A stretch of 64,000 nt of DNA from NCBI GenBank assembly GCA_015655145.1, contig JAATFO010000061.1:1-64000 (forward strand), in the 5' to 3' direction. Both the position numbers and the translations under genes were made by a program. Shown here piece after piece: positions 44,073 to 54,332 of this stretch. The number at the start of each line of letters is the position of its first letter. Within the stretch, counting starts at the first letter, position 1. Under the pieces are notes generated by a model. That model worked only from the letters and a program-made list of their open reading frames with translations. It had not been told where the DNA came from and did no database searches. The stretch comes from Enterobacterales bacterium (GTDB lineage: Bacteria > Pseudomonadota > Gammaproteobacteria > Enterobacterales > Enterobacteriaceae).

Positions 44073-45320
44073 GTGCTCATGATGCAGGAACGATATTTCA
44101 CCGACAGTGATGCCACCTTGCCCGGTGTGAGCAGTAATAATCCGCTGGTCGCCGCAGCAAACCCATTGCTTAATGCGATTCCACAAATCCGCCATTCCGT
44201 GGTACATGACGATCCGGCGGGGTTGCGCCAGCGTTTGATTGACCAAATGCGTCATTTTGAACGGCACAGTCAACGTGCTGGTTTAGCGTATGAAGTGATT
44301 GTCGGCGCGCGTTACTGCCTGTGTACCGCGCTGGATGAAGCCGCCGCGCTGACGCCATGGGGAAGCCGGGGCGTTTGGCCGGGCAATGGCTTACTGGTGA
44401 CGTTTCATAATGAAACCTGGGGCGGCGAAAAATTTTTCCAATTGCTGGCAAAACTGTCACAAAACCCGCGTGAACATATTTTTCTGCTTGAGCTGATCAA
44501 TGTGTGTTTATTGTTAGGGTTCGAAGGACGCTATCGCGTTCTGGATAACGGACGCTCACAACTGGAAACCATCCGCCAGCGCCTGTTGCAGATGATTCGC
44601 GGCGTAAGAGGGGGATATGCCCCGCCGTTGTCACCGCATCCGGATGATCTGCCGGTAACCCGTAAACAGTGGCGTCCGGTGGTGCCGCTGTGGGCTTGCG
44701 GCGCACTGGTGGGGTTTATTGCTTGTGTCCTCTATATCGTCCTTAACTGGCGCCTGAGCGATTATACCCGTCCGGTACTGGCATCGATCTACCAGATTCC
44801 ATTGCCGGAAGTGAACATCCGCCATCCGGCCGCGCCACCGCCCGCCGCACTGAATCTAAAAGGCTTTCTGCGCCCCGAAATTGAGCAGGGTTTAGTGGTG
44901 GTGCGTGATGAAGCCAATCAAAGTGTCGTGACATTGCAAGGTGACGGGCTGTTCGCTTCCGGATCGACCACCGTGCGGCGCCGTTATGAGGCGGTGATTG
45001 ATCGTATCGCCCAGGCGATGAATAGCGTCAGCGGTAAAATTCGGGTGACGGGTTACAGTGATAATGTCCCCATTCGCAGTATTCGCTTTGCGTCAAACTA
45101 CGAACTCTCACTGGCGCGGGCGCAATCTGTGCAAAGCATGTTACAGAAACATCTGGCACAGCCAGAACGCGTGAAAGCAGAAGGGCGTGGCGAAACCAAT
45201 CCCATTGCGTCAAACAATAGCGCAGAAGATCGCGCCCGCAACCGTCGGGTGGACATCACGCTGTTAGTTTCGCCAGGTAACACCCAGGCGGAGCTGAACG
45301 GATTGCAGCAAGGAAACTAA
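44073..45320 (+). CDS. tssL: T6SS inner-membrane protein with OmpA-like domain
   Basis: 415 residues. A DotU/IcmH cytoplasmic domain (residues about 30-200) is followed by one membrane helix (WACGALVGFIACVLYIVL, about 210-228). The periplasmic C-terminal OmpA/MotB-type domain includes GYSDNVPI and LSLARAQSV and would bind peptidoglycan. This extended form contrasts with short TssL proteins that lack the OmpA domain. The true start may be GTG 44073 or ATG 44079/44082. Confidence 0.93.
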   Translation: MLMMQERYFTDSDATLPGVSSNNPLVAAANPLLNAIPQIRHSVVHDDPAGLRQRLIDQMRHFERHSQRAGLAYEVIVGARYCLCTALDEAAALTPWGSRGVWPGNGLLVTFHNETWGGEKFFQLLAKLSQNPREHIFLLELINVCLLLGFEGRYRVLDNGRSQLETIRQRLLQMIRGVRGGYAPPLSPHPDDLPVTRKQWRPVVPLWACGALVGFIACVLYIVLNWRLSDYTRPVLASIYQIPLPEVNIRHPAAPPPAALNLKGFLRPEIEQGLVVVRDEANQSVVTLQGDGLFASGSTTVRRRYEAVIDRIAQAMNSVSGKIRVTGYSDNVPIRSIRFASNYELSLARAQSVQSMLQKHLAQPERVKAEGRGETNPIASNNSAEDRARNRRVDITLLVSPGNTQAELNGLQQGN

Positions 45321-45323
45321 CGG

Positions 45324-48300
45324 ATGCTGAATATTCTATTTACCCTGATAACCAGTCGGTTGATGTGGGGATTTGTCGGCATCAGTGCCTTGTCGTTTAT
45401 CATCTGGGTTATTGGCCCGGTATTTTCCATCGTTGATTCGCGTCCGCTGGAGCCTGAGTACAACCGCATCATCAGCATCGGTTTGCTCTATCTGGTCTGG
45501 ATCATCAGCCATGTGGTGCCTCGTTTTTACAATGCCTGGCTCAACCGCAAGTTAGTGAATAGTCTGAATAGCCAGAAGGAAACGCCAGAGAACGAGGCGT
45601 CTTCCCGTCTGACCAATGAGGAACAGGTGCTGGCGGATCGTTTTAATGACGCCGCGGAATTGCTGAAAAAAGCCCATTTCACCACGGCGGAAGGTAAGCA
45701 TAAACCGCGCTGGCTGCAGCGGTTCAGTCGGCAGTATCTTTATCAACTGCCGTGGTATGTGATTATTGGCGCCCCCGGAGCCGGTAAAACCACGGCACTG
45801 GTCAACTCGGGCTTACAGTTTCCGCTGGCTGATCGCTTTGGAAAAACGGCGCTGCGCGGGATTGGGGGAACCCGGAACTGTGACTGGTGGTTTACTAATG
45901 AAGGCGTGTTGCTGGATACCGCGGGGCGTTACACCACGCAGGAGAGCCTGCAGGCGCAGGATGCCAGCGAGTGGCAACGATTTGTCGCGTTGTTGCGCAA
46001 GTATCGCGGACGTCAGCCCATCAATGGCGTGATCATCACCATCAGTATTTCTGATCTATTGACGCAATCCGCCGAAGCATTACAACAACAGGCGATCGCC
46101 TTGCGTCAGCGCCTGGTTGAGTTGCATGAGCAACTGGATATTCGTTTCCCGGTGTATGTCCTGGTCACCAAAGCGGATTTATTACAAGGCTTCCGCGCCT
46201 GGTTTTCTCGCTGCGACAAAGCGCAGCGTGATCAGATTTGGGGGTTTACCTTCCCCTGGGCGCAGTCAAAACTGGCGGATTTTGATCTGCTGGCGGCGTT
46301 TACGCAAGAGTATGCGTTGCTGCAACAGCGCCTTGATGCCGCGTTACCCGATACATTGCTACAAGAAAGCGAGGCCCGCGCCCGGGCGGAAATGTACCTG
46401 TTTCCGCAAGAGTTCGCCGCGTTACGCCCGCTGCTGGCGGATTACCTCAACACGGTTTTTGCCCGTTCCAGCTTTGAAACCCAATTTTCCCCGCGCGGGA
46501 TCTATTTTGCCAGTGGCACCCAGGAAGGTTTGCCCTTTGATCGGGTGATGGGCGAACTTAATCGCACATTACGTTTACCACAGAGTGAGGCGGCGCAAGG
46601 GAAAAGCGACGCCTGGGATAGCATCAATCAGGACGCGCCGATTCCCGCCAATAAAGGACAAAGTTTCTTTCTGAAAGATCTGCTGCAAAAAGTGATTTTC
46701 CAGGAAGCCGGACTGGCGGGCAGTAATCGCTGGTGGGAGTTGCGTAATCGTGCGGTGTTATGGTCGGGCTATGGGCTGTTATGTGCGGTGTTGGCGCTGG
46801 TCAGTATTCTGTGGTTTACCAGCTTTACTCACAATAAAACCTATCTGGCTGAGGTGCAGGCCCGCGTTCCGGAAGTGGAACGTCAGAGCCAAAATTTACA
46901 GGCAAACGGCGACAGCGATCTCTTCGCTTTGTTACCCTTCCTGCACAGTATATTGCATCTACCGGACACGGAGCGCGTTGACCTGAGCCATCCGCCGGTG
47001 AGCCATCGTATGGGCTTGTATCGTGGCGAGGATGTCAGCGATGCCACTTACGCGTTTTACCAAAAATCCCTTAAACAACTGTTATTACCGCAGGTTGCCC
47101 GGTTAATTACCGTCTGGTTGCGTAATGATGATGGCAGCGATGCTGATTACAGCTACGAGGCGCTGAAAGCGTATCAGATGCTCTATCAGCCGAAACATTA
47201 TGATGGCAAATTTTTACATGCCTGGCTGATGTTGAATATTCAGCGGACCTTACCGCAGAACGTGACTCAGGCGCAGGTAAAACAACTGGAATGGCACCTG
47301 ACGCAATTGCTGGAACCGCAGATCCAGCTATCGCCTTACGCGCGTGATGAGGCCCTGATAAACCGCGAGCAGGCATTGATTAATCAGATGCCGCTGGCCC
47401 AGCGTGTTTATGGTCGCCTGAAACGCCTGCTGGAACGCAATGAAAATATCAAACCGGTGTCACTGGTCGCACTGGGGGGACCGCAAAGTGAGCTGGTATT
47501 TTCGCGTAAAAGCGGCAAATCACTTAGCGAAGGCGTCCCGGGCGTATTTACGCCCAGCGGATACTGGGACAGTTTTAATAAAAATATCGATAACGTGACC
47601 GCCACATTGCATCAGGATGATCAATGGGTTCTGGGCGGATCCTCGCAGGATGGCGATAAGCAGCAAACAGATAATGCGGTGCGCCAGTTATATATGCGGG
47701 ATTTTATCCAGCAATGGGAGCGCTTTCTCAGTGATATCCAGCTTAATAACAGCGCTGACCTCTCGCAGCGGATTAATACGGCACGTTTGCTCTCCAGTAG
47801 CAACTCGCCATTACGAAAACTGGTCATTAATCTCAGTCATAATCTGATGTTAGAACGCGTGCCGGAGGGGAGCAATAACCCGCAAGGAGATAACCTGACT
47901 ACGGCGGAAAACAGCGCCACCCGGACGTTACAGGCACTGTTTCGCTCGCGTCAGAATGCGACGGCGGCAAGCGTGCAACAGCAAACCCCCGAACAGGCGG
48001 TAACCGCGTATTTCGCGCCGATCATCGAACTGGGGCAGCCGCTGGAAAAAGGCGGCAAGACCCTGGTATTTGACGACTTTTTACAACAAATAGATGACCT
48101 GTATCGTTATTTGACCGCCGTACAGGATGCGGCTAACAGCGGAATGCCGACGCCACAAGGCGACGCCATCAGTCGGTTACAGTCCAGTGCGGGGCGTTTA
48201 CCGGGCGCATTGCAAAACATGTTTACCCATATGGCGGTGGGCGCAAGCAGTGATACTCAGCAGCGTGATATGGAGAATGTACGCAAACGAATCAATGTTG

Positions 48301-48962
48301 AAGTGGGGAGTTTTTGTCGCCAGGCGATTGCCGGGCGTTACCCGCTGGTGCGTTCGGGACGTAGTGAAGTGACGCCCGATGATTTAGCGCGGATGTTCGC
48401 CCCGGGGACGGGGTTGATGGATACCTTCTTCCGCGACAACCTCGCAAACAAAGTCGATACCACCCAGGCGCACTGGCGTTTTATGCCGGGCATTGACGGT
48501 AAAACATTACCTGGCGGAGAAAGTGTCTTACGGCCGTTCCAGCAGGCACAGAGTATTCGTGATGCGTTCTTCGCTAATGGCGCCACGACACCGTCATTTC
48601 GCGTGGCCATCAAAACAATACGCATGGATAACAATATTCTCAATTTGACGCTGGATGTCGATGGACAATTATTACGTTACAGTCATGGGCCGCAGGCGGT
48701 GCAACTGGTGAGTTGGCCGGGTCCTGGCGGCACGAGTCAGGTACGCATGCAACTTGGCCTGACGAATGGCACCACATCAACGCTCGTCGCCAATGGTTCC
48801 TGGGCGCTCAACCGTTTCTTTGATCGGGCGCAGCTCGGGGCCGGCAACGGCAGCCTGAGTCGGCAGGCAACATTCAACGTTGATGGCCATCACGTTACGC
48901 TTGAGTTTACGCCAAACAGCATGCGTAATCCGTTTCAGCTTCCCGGGTTCTCATGCCCATAG
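45324..48962 (+). CDS. tssM: T6SS inner-membrane core protein (IcmF)
   Basis: 1212 residues. Two N-terminal membrane helices (to about residue 60), a cytoplasmic NTPase with Walker A GAPGAGKTT (near 150), a third helix near 475-500 and a large periplasmic domain. The P-loop is intact, unlike in some TssM proteins. Its C-terminal domain contacts TssJ. It follows tssL by 3 bases. Confidence 0.95.
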   Translation: MLNILFTLITSRLMWGFVGISALSFIIWVIGPVFSIVDSRPLEPEYNRIISIGLLYLVWIISHVVPRFYNAWLNRKLVNSLNSQKETPENEASSRLTNEEQVLADRFNDAAELLKKAHFTTAEGKHKPRWLQRFSRQYLYQLPWYVIIGAPGAGKTTALVNSGLQFPLADRFGKTALRGIGGTRNCDWWFTNEGVLLDTAGRYTTQESLQAQDASEWQRFVALLRKYRGRQPINGVIITISISDLLTQSAEALQQQAIALRQRLVELHEQLDIRFPVYVLVTKADLLQGFRAWFSRCDKAQRDQIWGFTFPWAQSKLADFDLLAAFTQEYALLQQRLDAALPDTLLQESEARARAEMYLFPQEFAALRPLLADYLNTVFARSSFETQFSPRGIYFASGTQEGLPFDRVMGELNRTLRLPQSEAAQGKSDAWDSINQDAPIPANKGQSFFLKDLLQKVIFQEAGLAGSNRWWELRNRAVLWSGYGLLCAVLALVSILWFTSFTHNKTYLAEVQARVPEVERQSQNLQANGDSDLFALLPFLHSILHLPDTERVDLSHPPVSHRMGLYRGEDVSDATYAFYQKSLKQLLLPQVARLITVWLRNDDGSDADYSYEALKAYQMLYQPKHYDGKFLHAWLMLNIQRTLPQNVTQAQVKQLEWHLTQLLEPQIQLSPYARDEALINREQALINQMPLAQRVYGRLKRLLERNENIKPVSLVALGGPQSELVFSRKSGKSLSEGVPGVFTPSGYWDSFNKNIDNVTATLHQDDQWVLGGSSQDGDKQQTDNAVRQLYMRDFIQQWERFLSDIQLNNSADLSQRINTARLLSSSNSPLRKLVINLSHNLMLERVPEGSNNPQGDNLTTAENSATRTLQALFRSRQNATAASVQQQTPEQAVTAYFAPIIELGQPLEKGGKTLVFDDFLQQIDDLYRYLTAVQDAANSGMPTPQGDAISRLQSSAGRLPGALQNMFTHMAVGASSDTQQRDMENVRKRINVEVGSFCRQAIAGRYPLVRSGRSEVTPDDLARMFAPGTGLMDTFFRDNLANKVDTTQAHWRFMPGIDGKTLPGGESVLRPFQQAQSIRDAFFANGATTPSFRVAIKTIRMDNNILNLTLDVDGQLLRYSHGPQAVQLVSWPGPGGTSQVRMQLGLTNGTTSTLVANGSWALNRFFDRAQLGAGNGSLSRQATFNVDGHHVTLEFTPNSMRNPFQLPGFSCP

Positions 48963-48972
48963 CCGCAAGGAA

Positions 48973-49680
48973 ATGATGATGAGCCACTCTCCTGCGATTG
49001 GCTGGTACGGGAAATTGCCCAGTGCCGGCGACTTTTTACAGCGCCGTTTCCCTGATGCATTAATCAGACAATGGACTCACTGGTTCCAGGTGGGATTATT
49101 GAACTGGCAAAAAAAAGAAGAGCAACGTGCGGGCGCGATGCGTCAGTTTAGTCATGCGCCGGTGTGGAATTTTGTCGTGCCGCCGATGCTGGGCAGCCAA
49201 CTGGTGCAGATGGGGTGTTTGTTGCCGGCGCGGGACAGTGTCGGGCGTCAGTATCCGGTCTGTGCGTTATGCACCTTTCCCCCCGCAGAGTGGCAATCAC
49301 AACGGTTGGCGATGGCCGGTGAATGGTACCAGCAACTGGGTCGGACCTTGCTGCATGCAGTACACAATAGCTATTCGTCCGACCAGCTTGATCAGGCATT
49401 ACTGGGGATTCCAATGCCGGTCTTAGAAGCGCGATCCGATATTCTTGATGTGCTCGGCTATGACGATAATACGAGCACCCTAAGCTGGAAACAGGTTTCT
49501 GACTGCTTTGATCCGCAGCACTACACCAGTTTCTGGTGGACAAACCAGACAGACGGTTATCCGCTTTATACCCATGTCCACAGCGGTAATTTTACTGGTC
49601 AGTTATTCTCCTTATTGTTCGATCCCGCCGGGGGCGCCAGACCTGGCCGTCATGGCCTTTATCCGCCGATGTTTGAGTGA
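48973..49680 (+). CDS. tagF: T6SS negative regulator
   Basis: About 236 residues. ATG codons at 48973, 48976 and 48979 are possible; AAGGAA precedes the first. The longer frame beginning inside tssM is rejected. GWYGKLPSAGDFLQRRFP is the hallmark of TagF/ImpM. TagF represses assembly at the level of TagH/Fha in systems controlled by threonine phosphorylation. It stands as a separate gene here, not fused to PppA. Confidence 0.93.
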   Translation: MMMSHSPAIGWYGKLPSAGDFLQRRFPDALIRQWTHWFQVGLLNWQKKEEQRAGAMRQFSHAPVWNFVVPPMLGSQLVQMGCLLPARDSVGRQYPVCALCTFPPAEWQSQRLAMAGEWYQQLGRTLLHAVHNSYSSDQLDQALLGIPMPVLEARSDILDVLGYDDNTSTLSWKQVSDCFDPQHYTSFWWTNQTDGYPLYTHVHSGNFTGQLFSLLFDPAGGARPGRHGLYPPMFE

Positions 49681-49704
49681 AATCTGCTGGTGACAGGAAA
49701 AAAG

Positions 49705-50724
49705 ATGAATATCGAAGCGCTTTTAACCCCGATAAGCCATGAGCAGCCATGCGGGGAAAATCTGGAATATGACGCTGATTATATGGCGATGGAACAGGCC
49801 TGCGCAGGGAAAACCGAACAGCAATTTGGTGACACCATTATCCCGGCGGAACCCGCGGACTGGAGCAAAGTTGAACGGCTGGCCACTGAATTACTGACAC
49901 GGACTAAAGATCTGCGGGTGATGCTGACGCTGACGCATGCCTGGACACAGTTAAAAGGGTTAACCGGTTATGCGCAGGGCTTGCAGTTAATTAATCAGGC
50001 GCTGGTGTTGTACTGGGAAACGCTTTATCCCTCACTGGACGAATACGGTGAACGCGATCCTTTTTATCGCATTAATGCCCTGGGGGCGTTGAGTGATAAG
50101 TCAGTGCTCACACTGGCGTTGCGTCAGGCGCCATTATTGCGCAGCGCCGCTGATGAAATTTCATTGCGGGATGCCTGCGCCTTACTGGACGGCAGCCGTA
50201 GCGAAGTCGCGGGTTATCCCGGTGGGCGCGTCCGTTTGACAGATGAACTGGCACGCGGTGATCAGCCCGGCATTGAAGCGATAGTACAAATTAGTGAGCG
50301 TTTACAAACTATTCAGGAAACGCTGATTAAACAGTGGGGAGGCAATGCGGTGCCAGAGATGGCGCAGACACAGAAGATGGTGAATATTGTCGCCCAGGCG
50401 TGCATGGCGACGGACATCTCCGCACTTATTCCATCATCACAACCCGATGAATCGCCAGAGGAACCGGGCGTCACGGCAACCCGCACTGCGCCAGCGCGGG
50501 AGGTAACTGACTGGCGCAGTGCGCAGATCAGTTCCCGGTTAGAGGCGCAACTGATGCTGGAAAAAGTAAAACAATACTTTACCCGGCACGAACCGAGCCA
50601 TCCGGCGCCGTTGATGATCGAACGGGTGCAGCGGTTGATCGATCTTGACTTCATGGACATTATTCGCGATCTGGCGCCTGACGGCGTTAACCAGTTGGAA
50701 CATATTTTCGGACGTCGCGATTAA
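49705..50724 (+). CDS. tssA: T6SS tail-tube cap protein
   Basis: About 339 residues from ATG 49705 (MNIEALLTPIS) with GGAAAA upstream. The N-terminal ImpA domain begins with the segment HEQPCGENLEYDADY and carries RTKDLRVMLTLTHAW. The C-terminal part is helical. TssA guides sheath and tube polymerisation. The call is firm by domain and place. Confidence 0.92.
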   Translation: MNIEALLTPISHEQPCGENLEYDADYMAMEQACAGKTEQQFGDTIIPAEPADWSKVERLATELLTRTKDLRVMLTLTHAWTQLKGLTGYAQGLQLINQALVLYWETLYPSLDEYGERDPFYRINALGALSDKSVLTLALRQAPLLRSAADEISLRDACALLDGSRSEVAGYPGGRVRLTDELARGDQPGIEAIVQISERLQTIQETLIKQWGGNAVPEMAQTQKMVNIVAQACMATDISALIPSSQPDESPEEPGVTATRTAPAREVTDWRSAQISSRLEAQLMLEKVKQYFTRHEPSHPAPLMIERVQRLIDLDFMDIIRDLAPDGVNQLEHIFGRRD

Positions 50725-50803
50725 CGCGTCCCACGCAATTTGGCAGTGAGGTTCACTGCGCCTCCTGCTCCGCTTTTACCGTGCATATCCGATGGAGAAA
50801 ACC

Positions 50804-51331
50804 ATGGCATCAAGTCAATCCAGTGGGCAGAAATTCATTGCCCGAAATCGTGCGCCACGCGTACAAATTGAGTACGACGTCGAAATCTATGGCGCAGAAC
50901 GTAAAATTCAACTGCCTTTCGTGATGGGCGTGATGGCGGATTTGGTCGGTAAACCCGTCGATCCACAACCGGCTATTGATGAACGTAAATTTCTCGATAT
51001 TGACATTGATAACTTTGATGAGCGGATGAAAGCACTGAAACCGCGCGTCGCTTACCAGGTCGACAATACGCTGACAGGTGAAGGCCACCTGAATATCGAT
51101 CTCACCTTTGACAGCATGGATGACTTCTTACCCGATGCCGTGGCGCGAAAAGTGGCGCCGCTCAATCAGTTACTGGATGCGAGAACTCAACTCTCTAATC
51201 TGTTGACCTATATGGATGGGAAACATGGGGCGGAAGAGCTGATTTCGCAAATTTTACAAGATCCGACATTGCTGAAATCACTGACACATTTACCGAAATC
51301 TGATGATGCGGCGAAAGAGGGTGAGGAGTAA
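50804..51331 (+). CDS. tssB: T6SS contractile sheath small subunit
   Basis: About 175 residues from ATG 50804, with GGAG seven bases before. IEYDVEIYGAERKIQLPFVMG is the expected first beta hairpin region (quoted loosely as residues 20-40), and DLVGKP follows. TssB pairs with TssC to build the sheath. Its last codons are 3 bases before tssC. Confidence 0.95.
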   Translation: MASSQSSGQKFIARNRAPRVQIEYDVEIYGAERKIQLPFVMGVMADLVGKPVDPQPAIDERKFLDIDIDNFDERMKALKPRVAYQVDNTLTGEGHLNIDLTFDSMDDFLPDAVARKVAPLNQLLDARTQLSNLLTYMDGKHGAEELISQILQDPTLLKSLTHLPKSDDAAKEGEE

Positions 51332-51334
51332 TCG

Positions 51335-52834
51335 ATGAGTAATCCATCTCAACAGACACAGCCGCAGGCGCCGCAGACATATAATCAGGACGAGTTTAGC
51401 GCCTTGCTGAGTAAAGAGTTTCGGCCGAAAAGTGATCAGGCGCGGGCCGCGGTGGAAAACGCGGTAAAAACGCTCGCGCAACAGGCGCTGGAAAATACGG
51501 TGACGGTTTCTGGTGACGCCTACCGGACGATTCAGGCGTTGATCGCCGAGATTGACGATAAATTGTCGCAACAGATCAATCAAATTATTCATCATGCGGA
51601 TTTCCAGAAGCTGGAAGGCGCCTGGCGTGGTTTGAATTACCTGGTCAATAACACTGAAACGGATGAGATGTTAAAGATCCGTTTTATGAGTATTTCGAAG
51701 CCGGAACTGGGGCGGACACTGAAACGTTACAAAGGCGTCGGTTGGGACCAGAGCCCGATCTTCAAGAAAATTTATGAAGAAGAGTATGGTCAATTCGGCG
51801 GCGAACCGTTTGGCTGTCTGGTAGGGGATTACTACTTCGATCACAGCCCACAGGATGTGGAACTGCTGGGTGAAATGGCGCGTATTGGCGCAGCATCGCA
51901 TTGTCCGTTTATTACCGGGACCGCGCCTGGGGTCATGCAAATGGAATCCTGGCAGGAACTGGCGAATCCGCGCGACCTGAGTAAAATTTTTCAAAACACC
52001 GAATATGCGGCCTGGCGTAGCCTGCGGGAATCGGAAGATGCCCGCTATCTGGGGCTGGTGATGCCGCGTTTTCTGGCGCGTCTGCCTTACGGTATTCGCA
52101 CCAACCCTGTGGATAGCTTTGATTTTGAAGAACAGACGGAAGGCGCTAACCACAATGATTACACCTGGACCAATGCCGCTTACGCCATGGCGACCAATAT
52201 CAACCGATCATTCAAAGAGTTTGGCTGGTGTACCTCGATTCGGGGGGTGGAATCGGGCGGCGCGGTAGAAAATCTGCCTTGTCACACCTTCCCGAGCGAC
52301 GACGGCGGCGTGGACATGAAATGCCCGACAGAAATCGCCATCAGTGATCGGCGTGAAGCGGAACTGGCGAAAAATGGCTTTATGCCGCTGGTGCACCGTA
52401 AAAACTCCGATTTTGCCGCCTTCATTGGCGCCCAGTCGCTACAGAAACCAGCCGAATACCATGATGTTGATGCCACCGCCAATGCGCGTCTTGCTGCGCG
52501 TTTGCCCTATCTGTTTGCCTGTTGCCGTTTTGCCCATTACCTGAAATGTATTGTACGTGACAAAATAGGTTCTTTCCGTGAACGCGATGAAATGGCGCGC
52601 TGGCTGAATGACTGGGTCATGAACTATGTTGACGGCGATCCGGCAAACTCCTCACAGGAAACTAAATCACGCAAACCACTGGCGGCGGCCGAAGTTCTGG
52701 TGGAAGAGGTTGAGGATAACCCCGGTTACTACACGGCAAAATTCTTCCTGCGTCCTCATTATCAACTGGAAGGGCTCACTGTTTCCTTGCGGCTGGTATC
52801 GAAATTACCGTCGCTGAAGACCAGTGATGCCTGA
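51335..52834 (+). CDS. tssC: T6SS contractile sheath large subunit
   Basis: 499 residues (usual 490-500). The ADFQKLEGAWRGLNYLV segment, MARIGAASHCPFI and the later DGGVDMKCPTEIAI are strongly conserved sheath motifs. TssC is recycled by ClpV, whose gene starts at 63269. A hairpin 140 bases after the stop separates it from hcp. Confidence 0.96.
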   Translation: MSNPSQQTQPQAPQTYNQDEFSALLSKEFRPKSDQARAAVENAVKTLAQQALENTVTVSGDAYRTIQALIAEIDDKLSQQINQIIHHADFQKLEGAWRGLNYLVNNTETDEMLKIRFMSISKPELGRTLKRYKGVGWDQSPIFKKIYEEEYGQFGGEPFGCLVGDYYFDHSPQDVELLGEMARIGAASHCPFITGTAPGVMQMESWQELANPRDLSKIFQNTEYAAWRSLRESEDARYLGLVMPRFLARLPYGIRTNPVDSFDFEEQTEGANHNDYTWTNAAYAMATNINRSFKEFGWCTSIRGVESGGAVENLPCHTFPSDDGGVDMKCPTEIAISDRREAELAKNGFMPLVHRKNSDFAAFIGAQSLQKPAEYHDVDATANARLAARLPYLFACCRFAHYLKCIVRDKIGSFRERDEMARWLNDWVMNYVDGDPANSSQETKSRKPLAAAEVLVEEVEDNPGYYTAKFFLRPHYQLEGLTVSLRLVSKLPSLKTSDA

Positions 52835-52973
52835 CCGGACACCCTGGGTATTTTATACTCGTCATACTTCAGAGTGCTGCGATGTTGGCCGATCCCGATG
52901 ACGGATGGACTGTCCTTTGGGAATAGCCGCATAACACGCATTATTTAACGGGTGTTTCGGGTGTAAATGAATT

Positions 52974-53004
52974 CGGTTATTTATTGTCACTGAATAAATA
53001 ACCG
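52974..53004 (+). terminator. Perfect 12-base hairpin between tssC and hcp
   Basis: CGGTTATTTATT (52974-52985) pairs fully with AATAAATAACCG (52993-53004) across a seven-base loop. No T tract follows, so it may be an mRNA-stabilising or processing hairpin rather than a strong terminator. The 311-base gap is the longest inside the first half of the cluster and may also contain an extra promoter for hcp. Confidence 0.5.
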
Positions 53005-53145
53005 TCCTCTCTGAAATATCCACATCGCGATATTCAGATGCGCGGCAGAGGTTAAATATGGACTGTTCTATTCAGCCCCATGCTTTCCTGTTTGCCATAT
53101 TAGTTCTTTTTCGAAAGTAATCTTAACTAATGAAGAGTTGATATT

Positions 53146-53628
53146 ATGGCTATTGATATTTTTATGAAGGTTGACGGTGTAAGTGGCGAATCGAAAGATT
53201 CTAATCACTCAGGATGGACGGATATCACCTCTTTCTCCTGGGGGGCCTCTCAGCCAGGTAATATGTCGGTTGGCGGTGGTGGTGGTGCGGGTAAGGTGAA
53301 TTTTAACGACTTACACATTAATGCGCTGATTGATAAATCGACGACGGCATTACTGAAAAATTGTGCCAGTGGTAAACATTTGACCAAAGTTGAAGTGTCC
53401 ATCTGCAAAGCTGGTGGCCAACAGATTGAATACGCAAAAATCACCCTCGAAGATGTTCTGGTGACCTCGGTACAATATACCGGTACCGATGACGGTGATT
53501 TAGTTGGCGTGTCTTATGCCTTCCAGGCGGCGAAAGTGAAACAGCAATACTGGGAACAGACCTCTACGGGTGGTAAAGGCGCTGAAAGTAGTGCCGGCTG
53601 GAATATTAAAGAGAATATAGAAGTTTAA
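53146..53628 (+). CDS. tssD: T6SS tail-tube protein Hcp
   Basis: 160 residues, the standard Hcp length. The start AIDIFMKVDGVSGESKD and the following glycine-rich loop are typical. Hcp hexamers stack into the inner tube and carry small effectors. The downstream neighbour is the small amidase effector gene tae4, which in related systems is a Hcp-borne cargo. Confidence 0.95.
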   Translation: MAIDIFMKVDGVSGESKDSNHSGWTDITSFSWGASQPGNMSVGGGGGAGKVNFNDLHINALIDKSTTALLKNCASGKHLTKVEVSICKAGGQQIEYAKITLEDVLVTSVQYTGTDDGDLVGVSYAFQAAKVKQQYWEQTSTGGKGAESSAGWNIKENIEV

Positions 53629-53840
53629 TTTTCTGCCGCGGCCCTTTTCATGTACCCAACAACTTTCGCGTTACAGGAAACGAGCATGCGCCCGTATCTT
53701 GTTGTCATGTGGAAAATTGCCGGGATAAAGGGCCGCCAGATGCGCCTGGTTATTCATCTGCGGGACCTCGACTCGCGGCAACATTAACGAAACAGCTTGT
53801 GATGGCCTCCCTGTCAGGGTGAAACATTTGAGGATAATTT

Positions 53841-54332
53841 ATGCTTGCGGTCAGACCACCATTGGGTGCGGCGTGGAGTCGGTTTTCTGAAGTTAATATG
53901 AGCGTTGAGCGGGTGGGGGATTTTCTTGGCGGCAAGGTACAGGCCAATGTACAATCCGGCGTATTTGAGAATGCCTGCCCAATACGTATGAGCTATGTGC
54001 TTAACTACACCGGTGTACCCATCCCGGCCAATAGCCGTTATGCTACGGTGACAGGCAAAGATAAGCGACGTTATATGTACCGTGTCAACGATATGATGGA
54101 TTTTTTGCTGAGTATTTTTGGTCAGCCTGACCTTACGGTAGCCTCGCCGGTGCCGAATCGGTTTGTTGATAAGCAAGGTATCATTGTGTTTCAGGGGAAT
54201 GGCTGGAGTAACGCCAGAGGGCATGTGACCTTATGGAATGGCAATGTTTGTTCTGATGCCTGTCATTTCATGGGCGGGCCTGAAAATGGCAGTTTTGTGC
54301 CGACAACGGCGTCATTATGGGTACTTAAATGA
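53841..54332 (+). CDS. tae4: T6SS amidase effector, Tae4 family
   Basis: 163 residues. The NlpC/P60-type catalytic pair is visible: C46 in NACPIRMSY and H128 in GHVTLWNG. C137 and C141 near the end match the disulfide seen in Tae4 structures. It cleaves the peptide stem or cross-link of peptidoglycan in target cells. GAGGAT stands before the ATG. There is no signal peptide, as expected for T6SS cargo. The stop overlaps the immunity-gene start (ATGA). The closest relatives I know are Ssp1/Ssp2 of Serratia marcescens. Confidence 0.88.
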   Translation: MLAVRPPLGAAWSRFSEVNMSVERVGDFLGGKVQANVQSGVFENACPIRMSYVLNYTGVPIPANSRYATVTGKDKRRYMYRVNDMMDFLLSIFGQPDLTVASPVPNRFVDKQGIIVFQGNGWSNARGHVTLWNGNVCSDACHFMGGPENGSFVPTTASLWVLK

